Source of the DNA: Solen grandis
Taxonomy: Eukaryota; Mollusca; Bivalvia; Adapedonta; Solenidae
Assembly (NCBI GenBank): GCA_021229015.1
Contig: CM037787.1
Location: 39,751,037-39,815,036 of the forward strand
Reading direction: 5' to 3'
DNA length: 64,000 nucleotides
The notes under the pieces were generated by a model, which saw nothing but the letters and a program-made list of their open reading frames with translations, was not told the DNA's origin and made no database searches. Below are positions 32,641 through 43,689 of this stretch, in pieces. How positions within the stretch are numbered: position 1 is the stretch's first letter; each line of letters starts with the position of its first letter. The position numbers and the translations under genes are program-made.

Positions 32641-33126
32641 ACCAGGAGCAGTACATGAACGTTCCTTGATATAACTTCATATAACTTCAACACCGCAGTT
32701 TCCTGTGACAGAATATCTTATTGATTGGAAACACTTGAAGAATCACCAGGAAATCTGCAGTCCCTCCATGCACTTTCCCTAATTTGTTGACAAAGTTCCA
32801 TTCATCAGATTCCCCACAGTGAGAGAAATGTTAGAACTAATGCCTTGGGTTTGTTTTTTAATGATCTGAATTTGTTTTCTTTCAGTGACTGAATTTTGAT
32901 GAAGTTTTGCAGAAACAGGATTATCTCCCTTTTTCCTATTGAAAAGAACAATATCGATTGTGAAAATGTTCTTTTTTTTTTTTTCCATATAAATTTTGTT
33001 TTGGATTGCATTTAGCTTACAGGAAAGAAATTTCTTCTTTCAGTTCTGTTTTTTTTTTTTTCTAATTTGAAAGAATTTTAAAGGTAGATAAGCAGATATA
33101 AAAAATAATTCAGACTCATCTGTGAC
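32641..33126. other. Unannotated DNA
   Basis: T-runs near 32970 and 33050; no gene. Confidence 0.4.
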
Positions 33127-33335
33127 TTAACCCTTTCCCTCATATATACTCATTTTGACGCCCTCAATAGGTATCACATAAAGCCTGATCTGCAGAAAAC
33201 CACAGTTAAACTTTACCAAATTTACTTACAATATCCTCATTTCCAGACCACTGAGGAGCAGCGAACAGCATAAAACCTGTTTTATGCTGTTCGCATAGGT
33301 CTTTCCATGGTGTCCTCTATGAGGGAAAGGGTTAA
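33127..33335 (-). mobile_element. TTAA-type MITE copy H, hairpin lost
   Basis: Both TTAA ends are present. The central stem is reduced to CATAAAACCTGTTTTATG by removal of about 34 bp that formed the hairpin tip. Otherwise near full length. Confidence 0.93.
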
Positions 33336-33345
33336 TAATATGCAA

Positions 33346-33694
33346 ACATCAGGGTTTGATATTGACCTTTTTATTTTGGGGTCATGTGTCCCCTAATGGT
33401 TTGAATTTGGGGGTCATTTAATATTTTTTGGGGAAATGCTGAGTTGAAATACTTATTACTATGTATTATAATCAGTTGCTATTTTGGAGTGTGCACTATA
33501 CGTGGGCAATTACAGTAGTCTGTTAATCTAAACATGCATTTTTTTAGTATTCAATTTTTTGAAAACGAAAATGAAAGTTTCAAGCAATTGGTGGTGCATT
33601 AGTATGGGGTCATTACATGTTTGACTGTGTCAAAACGCACCATTTTGTGCATGAACATCAATCCCACAAAAACTGTTTATTTGATTAACAATTT
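33346..33694. other. Possible hAT-like end, otherwise unannotated
   Basis: CAGGGTTTGATATTGACC followed by TTTGGGGTCATGTGTCCCC resembles one terminus of a CAGGG-ended element. No matching opposite terminus was found. Confidence 0.2.
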
Positions 33695-33852
33695 GCCTCA
33701 TGAATATTCATGTTCAAATTTATGACTTGATAAATATTAATTTGCTGACCTGTAGATGCATATAAAACAATGTTTTTTTCTTTGCTATGTAGACTGTATA
33801 TGTAGAATATGAGTTACGGAGGAAAACAATCAGGCCGCCCCTAGAAGGAGTG
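33695..33852 (+). repeat. Dispersed repeat D, copy 4
   Basis: CCTCATGAATATTCATG, TTTATGACTTGATAAATATT, TTTTTTTCTTTGCTATGTAG, GAGTTACGGAGGAAAACAAT, CAGG in family order. Confidence 0.68.
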
Positions 33853-34296
33853 ACTGATCTGGGTCTACGTTTATAATGAACCTTACAGTATCCTAACATA
33901 GATTCTACAAAATCTTATATCAATAAATAACTAAAGCTATCACTGGTACTGGAGGTGACAAACACTCCCTGATAATTACCACATTGACTTCACCGTAAGA
34001 AAGGATACTAATTTTTTTCTTTCTTTCGTAAATTGGCCCACAATCCTATGGGATATATATATTAGAGAGAGTCCCTAGAGTTTACATTGCCTTCAACAAA
34101 ATATAAATTTCTTTAATTAAAACTATTTAATATATAAATTAGATATATAAAAGCTAAACCGCACTTACGGATAATTTTATTATAACAAAAATGTTAAAAC
34201 AGGTTGAATATTTTAGGTGCTTAGCAAACTAGTTGTTCCTTTAGTCCTGATATCTCTAAGGCCAGTGGTAGGCGTCCTAGACTGACGGTCACTTAC
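33853..34296. other. Intronic DNA of the NPDC1-like gene
   Basis: No independent feature. Confidence 0.4.
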
Positions 34297-34386
34297 CCGC
34301 ACCATCGTCCAGTGAAGGGGGCTCCCCCGCTAGATTTAGCTCCTTTATAGAGTTGGCAGCAGGCTCCTCCTGGTAAGTCACTTTTT
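34297..34386 (-). CDS. NPDC1-like protein, acidic extracellular exon
   Basis: 90 bp, acceptor GTCTTTACAG and donor GCGG|GTAAGTG, phase 1 at both ends. It reads (E)KVTYQEEPAANSIKE followed by LNLAGEPPSLDDGA(D). No cysteine and no repeats; an acidic, probably unstructured segment upstream of the Thr/Pro stalk. It lies in a GC-richer island within AT-rich introns, as expected of real coding sequence. Symmetrical phase-1 exons of this kind can be skipped or included without a frameshift. Confidence 0.68.
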
Positions 34387-34552
34387 CTGTAAAGACAGAA
34401 ATGCAAAGATCTCAAAGTCAGTTTCCTCTTGTATTCAAAATTCAATATATTTTATAATTATAGTGTTTAACTGCTGCTTCAGGGAAACATCAATATCCAT
34501 CAGTACTGGAAAAGTACTTGTTTATCATCAACCAGAAACAAAAGTACAACTT

Positions 34553-34555
34553 TAA

Positions 34556-34587
<32 letters not shown>

Positions 34588-34588
34588 G
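34553..34588. repeat. (GAT)n microsatellite
   Basis: About 11 uninterrupted ATG/GAT triplets. Confidence 0.95.
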
Positions 34589-34629
34589 AAGGAGGAAAAG
34601 TCAGAAAGCTAAATACAAACATAAGCTCA

Positions 34630-34765
34630 TATGAGTTTTTGAACTGGCTGCACAGATGGTGGTTTTGTGTGGGAGGAAATCAGACACACCTGTCCGATCT
34701 TGTGACCTGTGACCACCTACCATGCAGGATCAAGCCCAGGCTGCATTGGTGAAAATCCTACATGC
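34630..34765 (-). mobile_element. tRNA-derived SINE, family 1 (body of an expanded copy)
   Basis: GCACAGATGGTGGTTTTGTG, TGGGAGGAAATC, CCGATCTTGTGACC, GACCACCTACCATG, CAAGCCCAGGCTGCATTGGT and CATGCTAACC match in order the SINE at 4735-4960. The tRNA-like 5' portion beyond this point is replaced by the tandem array. Confidence 0.75.
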
Positions 34766-35325
34766 TAACCATAATGCTAACTGGACAATTTCTGTCTACA
34801 TGCTAACCACAATGCTAACTGGACAATTTCTGCCTGCATGCTAACCACAATGCTAACTGGACAATTTCTGCCTGCATGCTAACCAGAATGCTAACTAGAT
34901 AATTTCTGTCTACATGCTAACCACAATGCTAACTGGACAATTTCTGCGTGCATGCTAACCACAATGCTAACTGGACAATTTCTGCCTGCATGCTAACCAC
35001 AATGCTAACTGGACAATTTCTGCCTACATGCTAACCACAATGCTAACTGGACAATTTCTGCCTGCATGCTAACCACAATGCTAACTGGACAATTTCTGCC
35101 TGCATGCTAACCAGAATGCTAACTAGATAATTTCTGTCTACATGCTAACCACAATGCTAACTGGACAATTTCTGCTGCATGCTAACCACAATGCTAACTG
35201 GAAAATTTCTACCTGCATGCTAACCACAATGCTAACTGGACAATTTCTGCCTACATGCTAACCACAATGCTAACTGGACAATTTCTGCCTACATGCTAAC
35301 CACAATGCTAACTGGGCAATTTCTG
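34761..35325. repeat. Minisatellite, 38-bp unit, about 15 copies, SINE-derived
   Basis: Unit CATGCTAACCACAATGCTAA plus CTGGACAATTTCTGCCTG. It corresponds to the GTGCTAACCACCACACTAAC-CGGACAGC head of the family-1 SINE at about 4930-4960. A two-unit pattern (CAGAATGCTAACTAGATAA variant) recurs at 34875 and 35110, indicating block duplication of several units. Confidence 0.93.
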
Positions 35326-35525
35326 CCCATGCATTTTCATACAGAAGTACTGGGCCAGACAATTTATTTGTGATTTATTGGAAGTAACACTGGACAGGTC
35401 AGACTGCCTGTAAGTGAGAACCTTGTTCAAGGTTTGCCAAGGGGTCAGCAGACATGTCTCAACACTGACACCTAAACTGCCAGACAGAATATATAAACAC
35501 TTCCTGCATCACTGAGTGATATCCC

Positions 35526-35697
35526 TTAACCCTTACAATGCTGTGGGCACGTGTGACTGCATTTACAACCAGTGCAGACCAAGATCAGCTTGCACATTTG
35601 TAGAGCCTGATCATGGTCAGCTTTCAGATTTGTGCAGTCTGATCATGGTCTGCACTGTTCGCTAGTCCAATTAAGAATATAAGCATGGCAAGGGTTA
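35526..35697. mobile_element. Second TTAA MITE family, 172 bp
   Basis: Ends TTAACCCTTACAATGCTG and AGCATGGCAAGGGTTAC give inverted termini of about 15 bp with two mismatches. A nested inverted pair CAGTGCAGACCAAGATCAG / CTGATCATGGTCTGCACTG lies inside. The architecture (TTAA, CCCTT, inner stem) parallels the 240-bp family but the sequence is distinct. The right TTAA is decayed to TTAC. Confidence 0.72.
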
Positions 35698-35980
35698 CTC
35701 ACATACACCATGGTATCCCATAGAAAAAGCAAGATCTAACACAAACAATTTGCTTAGATTTACAGTGTCACCTCCTCAGCTCCAAGGTAATGAGAATCAA
35801 CAAACAACACATTAAAACCTGAACAGCCTGTTATTTACCCAAAAGGCAGATTTGGTTTTATACATGTCATGAAAGTCATTTTCTAGGTCGCTCTTGTGAA
35901 GATAAGCATTAAAGAGACTTGTATAACAGTAGCTAGTGACACTGTATACACTGGGACTCAATATATCTGCATTACGTTCA

Positions 35981-36216
35981 CTCTCCCTCATAGAGGACAC
36001 CATGAAAAGACCTATGCTAACAGCATAAAACCAGATCAGCCTGCGAGTAACTCGCAGGCTGATCAGGTTTTATGCTGTTCGCTGCTCCTCAGTGGTCTGG
36101 AAATGAGGATTTTGTAATTTAATTTGGTAAGGTTTGACTGTGGTTTTCTGCAGATCAGGCTTTATGTGATACCAATTGAGGGCGTCAAAATGAGTCTATA
36201 TGAGGGAAAGGGTTAA
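35981..36216 (+). mobile_element. TTAA-type MITE copy I, left end decayed
   Basis: Recognisable from CTCTCCCTCATAGAGG; the TTAACCC start is lost. The right end (TATGAGGGAAAGGGTTAA) and the hairpin are intact. The plus frame at 35896-36117 is translated MITE. Confidence 0.9.
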
Positions 36217-36361
36217 AAGAGATCAATATCGGTCAAAATGAAAATAATGAATTTTGCTGACAACTGCTTGAAATTAATATGTGAGTTTTTCTTACCATTT
36301 ACGGAGACATACTTTTTGTTTATTTCAATTAAAATCGTTACTTCCTGTTTACAAAATGGTG

Positions 36362-36374
36362 TCACTAGGTGGCG
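36362..36374 (+). promoter_or_regulatory. CTCF-like motif in a CpG-rich patch
   Basis: TCACTAGGTGGCG matches the animal CTCF core (CCASYAGRKGGC) except at the first base. It sits about 95 bp upstream of the candidate first exon, within sequence much richer in CpG than its surroundings. A single-motif match of this length can occur by chance. Confidence 0.35.
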
Positions 36375-36467
36375 ATCGGCAAAGTCTTTCCTAATAAACT
36401 AACAATACCTTGATATCAGAGAACCCGCGATACCGCCGGAAACCACCCTACGCAAAACCCGTACGAT

Positions 36468-36528
36468 ATGTCGTCTGAACGGCCCGAAAGAAAGGAATCT
36501 ATCCTCGATTTTTTCAAATCGAAAGAAA
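36468..36528 (+). CDS. Candidate first coding exon, MSSERPERKESILDFFKSKE
   Basis: ATG in a CpG-rich patch (36360-36500) opens 20 codons that end at a consensus donor AAAGAAA|GTAAGT, phase 1. Unspliced, the frame would run 44 codons to a stop near 36600. The basic/charged N-terminus with ILDFFK is reminiscent of the starts of some zinc-finger or transposase-derived proteins, but no domain is present in this piece. No downstream exon was identified. If real, this gene lies inside, and opposite to, the 14.2-kb intron of the NPDC1-like gene. Confidence 0.38.
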
Positions 36529-36599
36529 GTAAGTTGAATTCAAAAAGACCAAAACAACAATCTAAATACCTACGTTATATCCAGGTTAATTCATCTTGT

Positions 36600-38005
36600 T
36601 AGAAACATTATGAATTGTAAAAAAGACGGTTTTCCGCGTCTATGTAAATGACATGGAATTCGGATATTGCTAATGTTCGGATATGGAATTTCTTAGTTGT
36701 TTTATGTTTACGTTCGACGTTGTTTGAATTATTACTAATGTATTTAAGTCAAATAAGTAACAGAACAACGCTTTTGAAAATAAATAACGTGTTCTTTCCA
36801 ATAATTTTATTATATTGTTAAAATTATCCAAAATAGGCACCACAGCGCTATGTCTTCAAGGAGAACAGTAGCAAATGTGGAACATAGAATGTTTATTGAA
36901 CTATTCCCTTAGTGATGTAGCAAGAACTGCTGCTCAGAAATATGCACAAGACAATCACATAAACATGTAATGGATTTTTAAATAAATCCAGTTATACACA
37001 CAACTGCCATCTGTATAGCTTAGAACTTCTATGGTCATGTGCTTATGAGGCATTTTTACTAGTCATCTGTTGCTTACTATTTGGAGATTGTGATTTAATG
37101 AGAGGTAAGGTCTAAAAGACTAAATAATTGTTGTGTAACATCACTGTATCACTGAAAGGTATATTTGTTCCACCTGGAACAATCATAATTTAAGAAGCCT
37201 TCTGCAAATGATACTTTAATTATTACAAAAACAACTTTTGTAACATCAATAGATCATACATATGTGAAATAAATAAAAGTTTAAGTAAAGTATATTTTGT
37301 ACCCTGATTTTTTTGTCTGTACCCCAATTTTTTCAAACCAGTGGGTACATGTACCCCAATTATTGAAAGGCAGTGGGCATGCTGAGCCATGAATGGGAAA
37401 GTTTGAGCTTAAATTTTTTTAGCTAAAAACTGGAATAGGGCACGCAATCCTGGGTGTTGAAAGGAATGATACTCATTTGAGAAACTTGTGCTTGTATAAG
37501 TTTAGTTTTGGTTCCTTTAGGAGGATATACATGGGCTCTAGTATTTTCTGCCATGCATCGGAAACAGTATTGCCTGTTGAATGCTTGCAAGTATTGCCTG
37601 TTGAATGCTTGCTAGTATTGCCTGTTGAATGCTTGCAAGTTTGAAGTTCTATTCTGTTTATCGATCATTCAGTTGTTGGTGCTTTGTTGTTGTTTGCAAG
37701 GAGGCCGGCTTCAAAATTTGTCCTGGCTAATGTACGTTAGAAAGCTGACAATTGTTTTCAGATGTCCGTAATACAGGGGGTCAGGAAATTGTCTGTGGAT
37801 TGTGTTCCTCTAGTGTTTTTAGACTGGTAGGGGTAATCCTGTCATAGAGAACTTGGCTTTGTCTATGTGAGAGTTTTGAGTCCTATGTATTTATGTCTGA
37901 GTTACTTTTTTTACAAGAAATTTTCTCTCTCTCTCATATAGCAGATTTCATTGAGATATTTAATCAAAAGATATTTCATTCAGAATAAATACAACAACAA
38001 AAAAG
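36600..38005. other. Unannotated DNA
   Basis: Contains a three-copy 24-bp tandem (GTATTGCCTGTTGAATGCTT) at 37567-37640 and two copies of TACCCCAATT near 37320-37350. No gene. Confidence 0.45.
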
Positions 38006-38009
38006 TTAA

Positions 38010-38215
38010 TGAACTCCATGATCAAGGTCATTTGAAGGTGGGTAGAGCATATCAAGGTTCATGCACATGTGAGGTTTGGAGGCTTTAGGTGGAAGGAATT
38101 CTGAGTTATAGTCAAGGTTAAAATTTTGAGACAAACAAACAGACAGGCAAACAAACAAACAGACAGACTAACCAAAAACAATTGGCCCTGATCTATCGAT
38201 CTGGGGGCATAAAAA
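38010..38215 (+). repeat. Dispersed repeat 3' end (GGGGGCATAAAA type)
   Basis: Ends with an ACAAACAGACAGGCAAAC linker and GATCTATCGATCTGGGGGCATAAAAAAAAC. A related end occurs near 19370-19415. Confidence 0.55.
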
Positions 38216-38310
38216 AAACTTTTGAGTAAACCAGATCAACCAAAGACTATATTTTATCCAAGCCTTACTACTGGATGGCCTGTAAGTCCATATGAATCTG
38301 TAAACAATGG

Positions 38311-40806
38311 AATGGTCTATCTCTCAGCATCATTGAAATGGTCTATCTCTCAGCATCATTGAAATGGTCTATCTCTCAGCATCATTGAAATGGTCTATCT
38401 CTCAGCATCACTGAAATGGTCTATCTCTCAGCATCATTGAAATGGTCTATCTCTCAGCATCACTGAAATGGTCTATCTCTCAGCATCATTGAAATGGTCT
38501 ATCTCTCAGCATCATTGAAATGGTCTATCTCACTGAAATGGTCTATTTCTCAGCATCATTGAAATGGTCTATCTCTCTGCATCACTGAAATGGTCTATCT
38601 CTCAGCATCACTGAAATGATCTATCTCTCAGCATCACTGAAATGGTCAATCCCTCAGCACACTGAAATGATCTATCACTCAGCATCACTGAAATGGTCTA
38701 TCTCTCAGCATCACTGAAATGGTCTATCTCTCAGCATCACTGAAATGGTCTATCTCTCAGAATCACTGAAATGGTCTATCTCTCAGCATCACTGAAATGG
38801 TCTATCTCTCAGCATCATTGAAATGGTCTATCTCTCAGCATCATTGAAATGGTCTATCTCTCAGCATCACTGAAATGGTCTATCTCTAAGAACACTGAAA
38901 TGATCTATCACTCAGCATCACTGAAATGGTCTATCTCTCAGCATCACTGAAATGGTCTATCTCTCAGCATCACTGAAATGGTCTATCTCTCAGCATCACT
39001 GAAATGGTCTATCTCTCAACATCACTGAAATGGTATATCTCTCAGCATCACTGAAATGGTCTATCTCTCAGCATCACTGAAATGGTCTATCTCTCAGCAT
39101 CACTGAAATGGTCTATCTCTCAGCATCACTGAAATGGTCTATCTCTCAGCATCACTGAAATGGTCAATCTCTCAGCATCACTGAAATGGTCTATCTCTCA
39201 ACATCACTGAAATGGTATATCTCTCAGCATCACTGATATGGTCTATCTCTCAGCATCATTGAAATGGTCTATCTCTCAACATCATTAAAATGGTCTATCT
39301 CTCAACATCACTGAAATGGTCTATCTCTCAGCATCACTGAAATGGTCTATCTCTCAGCATCACTGAAATGGTCTATCTCTCAGCATCATTAAAATGGTCT
39401 ATCTCTCAGCATCACTGAAATGGTCTATCTCTCAGCATCACTGAAACTGAAATGGTCTATCTCTCAACATCACTGAAATGGTATATCTCTCAGCATCACT
39501 GATATGGTCTATCTCTCAGCATCATTGAAATGGTCTATCTCTCAACATCATTAAAATGGTCTATCTCTCAACATCACTGAAATGGTCTATCTCTCAGCAT
39601 CACTGAAATGGTCTATCTCTCAGCATCACTGAAATGGTCTATCTCTCAGCATCACTGAAATGGTGTCTCTCTCAGCATCACTGAAATGGTCAATCTCTCA
39701 GCATCACTGAAATGGTCAATCTCTCAGCATCACTGAAATGATCTATCTCTCAGCATCACTGAAATGGTCAATCCCTCAGCACACTGAAATGATCTATCAC
39801 TCAGCATCACTGAAATGGTCTATCTCCCAGCATCACTGAAATGGTCTATCTCTCAGCATCACTGAAATGGTCTATCTCTCAGCATCACTGAAATGGTCTA
39901 TCTCTCAACATCACTGAAATGGTATATCTCTCAGCATCACTGATATGGTCTATCTCTCAGCATCATTGAAATGGTCTATCTCTCAACATCATTAAAATGG
40001 TCTATCTCTCAACATCACTGAAATGGTCTATCTCTCAGCATCACTGAAATGGTCTATCTCTCAGCATCACTGAAATGGTCTATCTCTCAGCATGACTGAA
40101 ATGGTCTATCTCTCAGCATCATTTAAATGGTCTATCTCTCAACATCACTGAAATAGTCTATCTCTCAACATCACTGAAATGGTCTATCTCTCAGCATCAT
40201 TAAAATGGTCTATTTCTTAGCATCACTGAAATGGTCTATCTCTCAGCATCACTGAAATGGTCTATCTCTCAACATCATTGAAATGGTCTATCTCTCTGCA
40301 TCACTGAAATGGTCTATCTCTCAGCATCACTGAAATGGTCAATCTCTCAGCATCACTGAAATGGTCTATCTCTCAACATCATTGAAATGGTCTATCTCTC
40401 ATCATCACTGAAATGGTCTATCTCTCAACATCATTGAAATGGTCTATCTCTCAGCATCACTGAAATGGTCTATCTCTCAACATCATTGAAATGGTCTATC
40501 TCTCAACATCATAGAAATGGTCTATCTCTCAGCATCATTGAAATGGTCTATCTCTCAACATCACTGAAATGGTCTATCTCTCAGCATCACTGAAATGGTC
40601 TATCTCTCAGCATCATTGAAATGGTCTATCTCTCAACATCATTGAAATGGTCTATCTCTCAACATCATTGAAATGGTCTATCTCTCAACATCATTGAAAT
40701 GGTCTATCTCTCAGCATCACTGCAATGGTCTATCTCTCAGCATCATAGAAATGGTCTATCTCTCAACATCATTGAAATGGTCTATTCATCATGAAATGGT
40801 CTATCA
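38311..40806. repeat. Large minisatellite, 26-bp unit, about 95 copies
   Basis: Unit GAAATGGTCTATCTCTCAGC plus ATCACT, spanning 2.5 kb. Variants (ATCATT, AACATC, TGATCTATCACTCAG, GATATGG) are not random. A block with CAGCACACTGAAATGATC recurs about 1.12 kb apart (about 38655 and 39775), and a GATATGG...AACATCATTAAAATGG block occurs near 39235, 39500 and 39945, showing higher-order duplication. Because 26 is not a multiple of 3, no long frame persists. Confidence 0.96.
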
Positions 40807-41450
40807 AGGTCTCCCACTCTCCTGTAAAGTACTCTCCTGGCAAATTATTTTCAAATTGGGTTTAAAAATAGAACTCTAAAGGATATGATATTGATTTCCT
40901 CCAGAAATTCATTCGTACTTCACTGCCTCATTAACAAAATGAATTAATCTAACATAGACTCTACAAATTTCCTCCTGGCTTGCTAATGAACAATTTCTCT
41001 AGCCTGGTCATAAAGCTCACCTCTACTGGTGCCTAATTGAGGTTCGTTAACCACTATTTGTTTCTGGAACTGTCAACACAGGTCCAGGACTTCATCCATT
41101 TGGATTCAGCTCACAGGAAAATCACCAGAAAAAATGGATGTTATTTTTGGCTAGGTGCGATCATTCGTTTCCAAAATGACAAGAATGTCTGGTTAGCTTC
41201 CCTGGTCAATATATCACAGTCCAAGTTGTGAATTTATTAATGCCATACGTACGTACCACATAGCTTTTATGGTCATAACTCTGGACCAACGGTACCACTT
41301 CCTGTACATTATTCTTTACAATTAACAGATTTTTGTATTTTATTTATCCTTCTTATTTCTGTCTATGACTAAATGAATAAAGAAAATTGATTTAGATACA
41401 TGTATACACATGGTAAATATCTTGCCTGTCAAAGCACACTGAATTTATCA
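40807..41450. other. Unannotated DNA
   Basis: No feature seen. Confidence 0.45.
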
Positions 41451-41691
41451 TTAACCCTTTCCCTCATATAGACTCATTTTGACACACTCAATAGGTACCA
41501 CATAAAGCCTGATCTGCAGAAAGCCAAACTCAAACCTTACCAAATTTAATTGTAAAATCCTCATTACCAGACCACTGAGGAGCAGCGAACCGCATAAAAC
41601 CTGATCAGCCTGCGAGTTACTCGCAGGCTGATCTGGTTTTATGCTGTTCGCATAGGTCTTTTCATGTTTCCTCTATGAGGGAAAGGGTTAA
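41451..41691 (-). mobile_element. TTAA-type MITE copy J, full length
   Basis: Both TTAA ends and the full hairpin. It shares the diagnostic variant GAAAGCCAAACTCAAACC with copy D (12424), so D and J form a subfamily. Confidence 0.94.
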
Positions 41692-42674
41692 CAGAGACTG
41701 ATATACATCCTGTCAATATTGGTGAAAAACGCATGTAAATTACATTTCAACTGGTGATTTCAATCAAGTATTTTGTTCAAGTTGACAAATAATGAATTCT
41801 GATTCTTTATGCTTCTAATTATGTAGGTTTGTTGTTCGTGTTAGAGATTTTAGGTTTCAGAACTGTTATATTCACTTTTGCAGATATGGAATTGCTTGTT
41901 TCCCTTTTCAAGTTAACTCATTCAGACATCTAAATATCATTTTTTTTAAAAATATTTACCAGTGTGTATTTTGAGAAATATTAGATTTTAGAAGAAACCC
42001 CCAAATTTTGAAAAATGACTATAAATTCAAACATACAAAAAGCTGAAATCATCTTTATTTCTGTTAAATGTTGGTAATTTTTTCTGAAAAAAAAAAAAAG
42101 GCAAGTATATAAAGGATATCATACTTACACAGGAAAAAATCGTCATTCTTCCAGTTCTATATTTTATAAATTTTAATTTATTGATTTTCACTAGTGTACC
42201 CAGGCTTTGGATATACACATTTTTAGTGATGTGAAAAATAATGCAAATGTTTATCTGAGTTGTTGATAATTGTAATTTGTTGGAAAACAATACATCAAAA
42301 ATTAATCCATCTAAATATGACCCTATGGCGCAGTCAAAGTGGTTAAAACAATTATATAACAATATGACAACACGAGAAATCAGGTCTCAAAATGAAAAAT
42401 AAAAGGCAAAAATTCATATCAGCATGCTAATCAGACACAGATTATATGCAATAATGTTGGAATACAATACAAATTTATTATCTTTTGCATTTTTAATCAT
42501 GAAATCAATAAAAATGCACCTTTGATTTTGGCACGATGCATTACCTAAACAGGGGACTATACCCTGTATAATAATACAAGCTTGAGTAAATTCATGCTTT
42601 TGATTTAATCATAGCCATTTTAAATAGACTGAGAAACAAGTTCAAACTTTACTTATTTATATCTCGATATTACA
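41692..42674. other. Unannotated AT-rich DNA
   Basis: The 111-codon minus frame at 42027-42362 has no domain and is not called. Confidence 0.45.
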
Positions 42675-42676
42675 CC

Positions 42677-42797
42677 ATTACTTGCTTAAAATGTGCGTGC
42701 ATTACTTGCTCAAAATGTGCGTGCATTACTTGCTCAAAATGTGCGTGCATTACTTGCTCAAAATGTGCGTGCATTACTTGCTCAAAATGTGCGTGCA
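42677..42797. repeat. 24-bp tandem repeat, five copies
   Basis: Unit CATTACTTGCTCAAAATGTG plus CGTG. As 24 is a multiple of 3, it leaves an open frame (MCVHYLLK repeated), which is not evidence of a gene. Confidence 0.94.
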
Positions 42798-42939
42798 AAT
42801 GAAAAGTCACGAAAGTTACCAGTCCTGCTCCCAGGAATCAATTGAGATACAAGTTTTTTTTCCAATTTCAACTTATCTCTATCCATTCTGCTGTCTACCT
42901 GGAAACTACACCATAACTTAAACTTCAGTAAAGTAAAGA

Positions 42940-43065
42940 CTTTACTTACACTAATTGTGTGACCAAATGAACAGTCACCAAATTTTCATCTACTCAAAGG
43001 ATTCAAACTTGGGACCTTATGTTTGCAAGGCAGATGCTATACCTCACAACCGAGGACTAAACTGT
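42940..43065 (-). mobile_element. tRNA-like SINE fragment
   Basis: On the minus strand TTGTGAGGTATAGCATCTGC (A-box region) and AAGTTTGAATCC (B box) spaced as in a tRNA. The distal part has the inverted pair GTAAAGACTTTAC. Confidence 0.5.
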
Positions 43066-43689
43066 GAGTATATTCATGTTACAGTATTAAGATGATAAAA
43101 ATGCAGGCTATCTATAGCAATAAGCATTGCCTTTTTCTGTACAGGGCTGAAAAGTTATTTTTCTTCATTTTCTTTCCCCGTTCGACTCTAAAATAATGTC
43201 ATAATATCAGGAAAAACCTTCAGATCATGAGATATTTACTAAAAATAGTTACTCCCGGAAATGTCTGATTAGTCGTTCAGACACCACGGATAGTGGCGAC
43301 ATAAGTTGATGTTTGCCAAAACTTATTACAGTTCTAAAACCTTAAAAAGGGTTTTAGATTTCTTGAAAATAATAGGTCATTTTCACTTCAGGTGAACTTA
43401 GTCCTTACAATATACAGTACATTGACCTGAAAAAAAGTCAACAATAAAAACAAAGAGAAGAAACAGTTGTGTTGCCAAGATTCTCCAAGTCTAGATCTGT
43501 GAAGTACAAGCCAACTGACAGACTGCCTTTGTTTGATTCCAACCCCATTAATATTGCTGTCAAAGGAATCAATGACGCAAGAGACATCAAACAGAACCAA
43601 GCCAATTGTACAAAACAAAGGAATGTGACACTCCAAGACTTGTTTACCAGCTTTAGAATCTTCACGGGAGATGTTCTTGTGTTCTAACA
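43066..43689. other. Unannotated DNA
   Basis: Overlapping open frames on both strands at 43388-43720 are mutually exclusive and carry no recognised domain. Some of this could be further-decayed LINE sequence. Confidence 0.4.

Noticed and set aside
38311..40806. CRISPR-like array
   Set aside because: Head-to-tail 26-bp units without spacers in a eukaryotic context; a minisatellite.
42682..42921. 79-codon frame with MCVHYLLK repeats
   Set aside because: Created by a 24-bp tandem unit with a length divisible by 3, with no upstream or downstream support.
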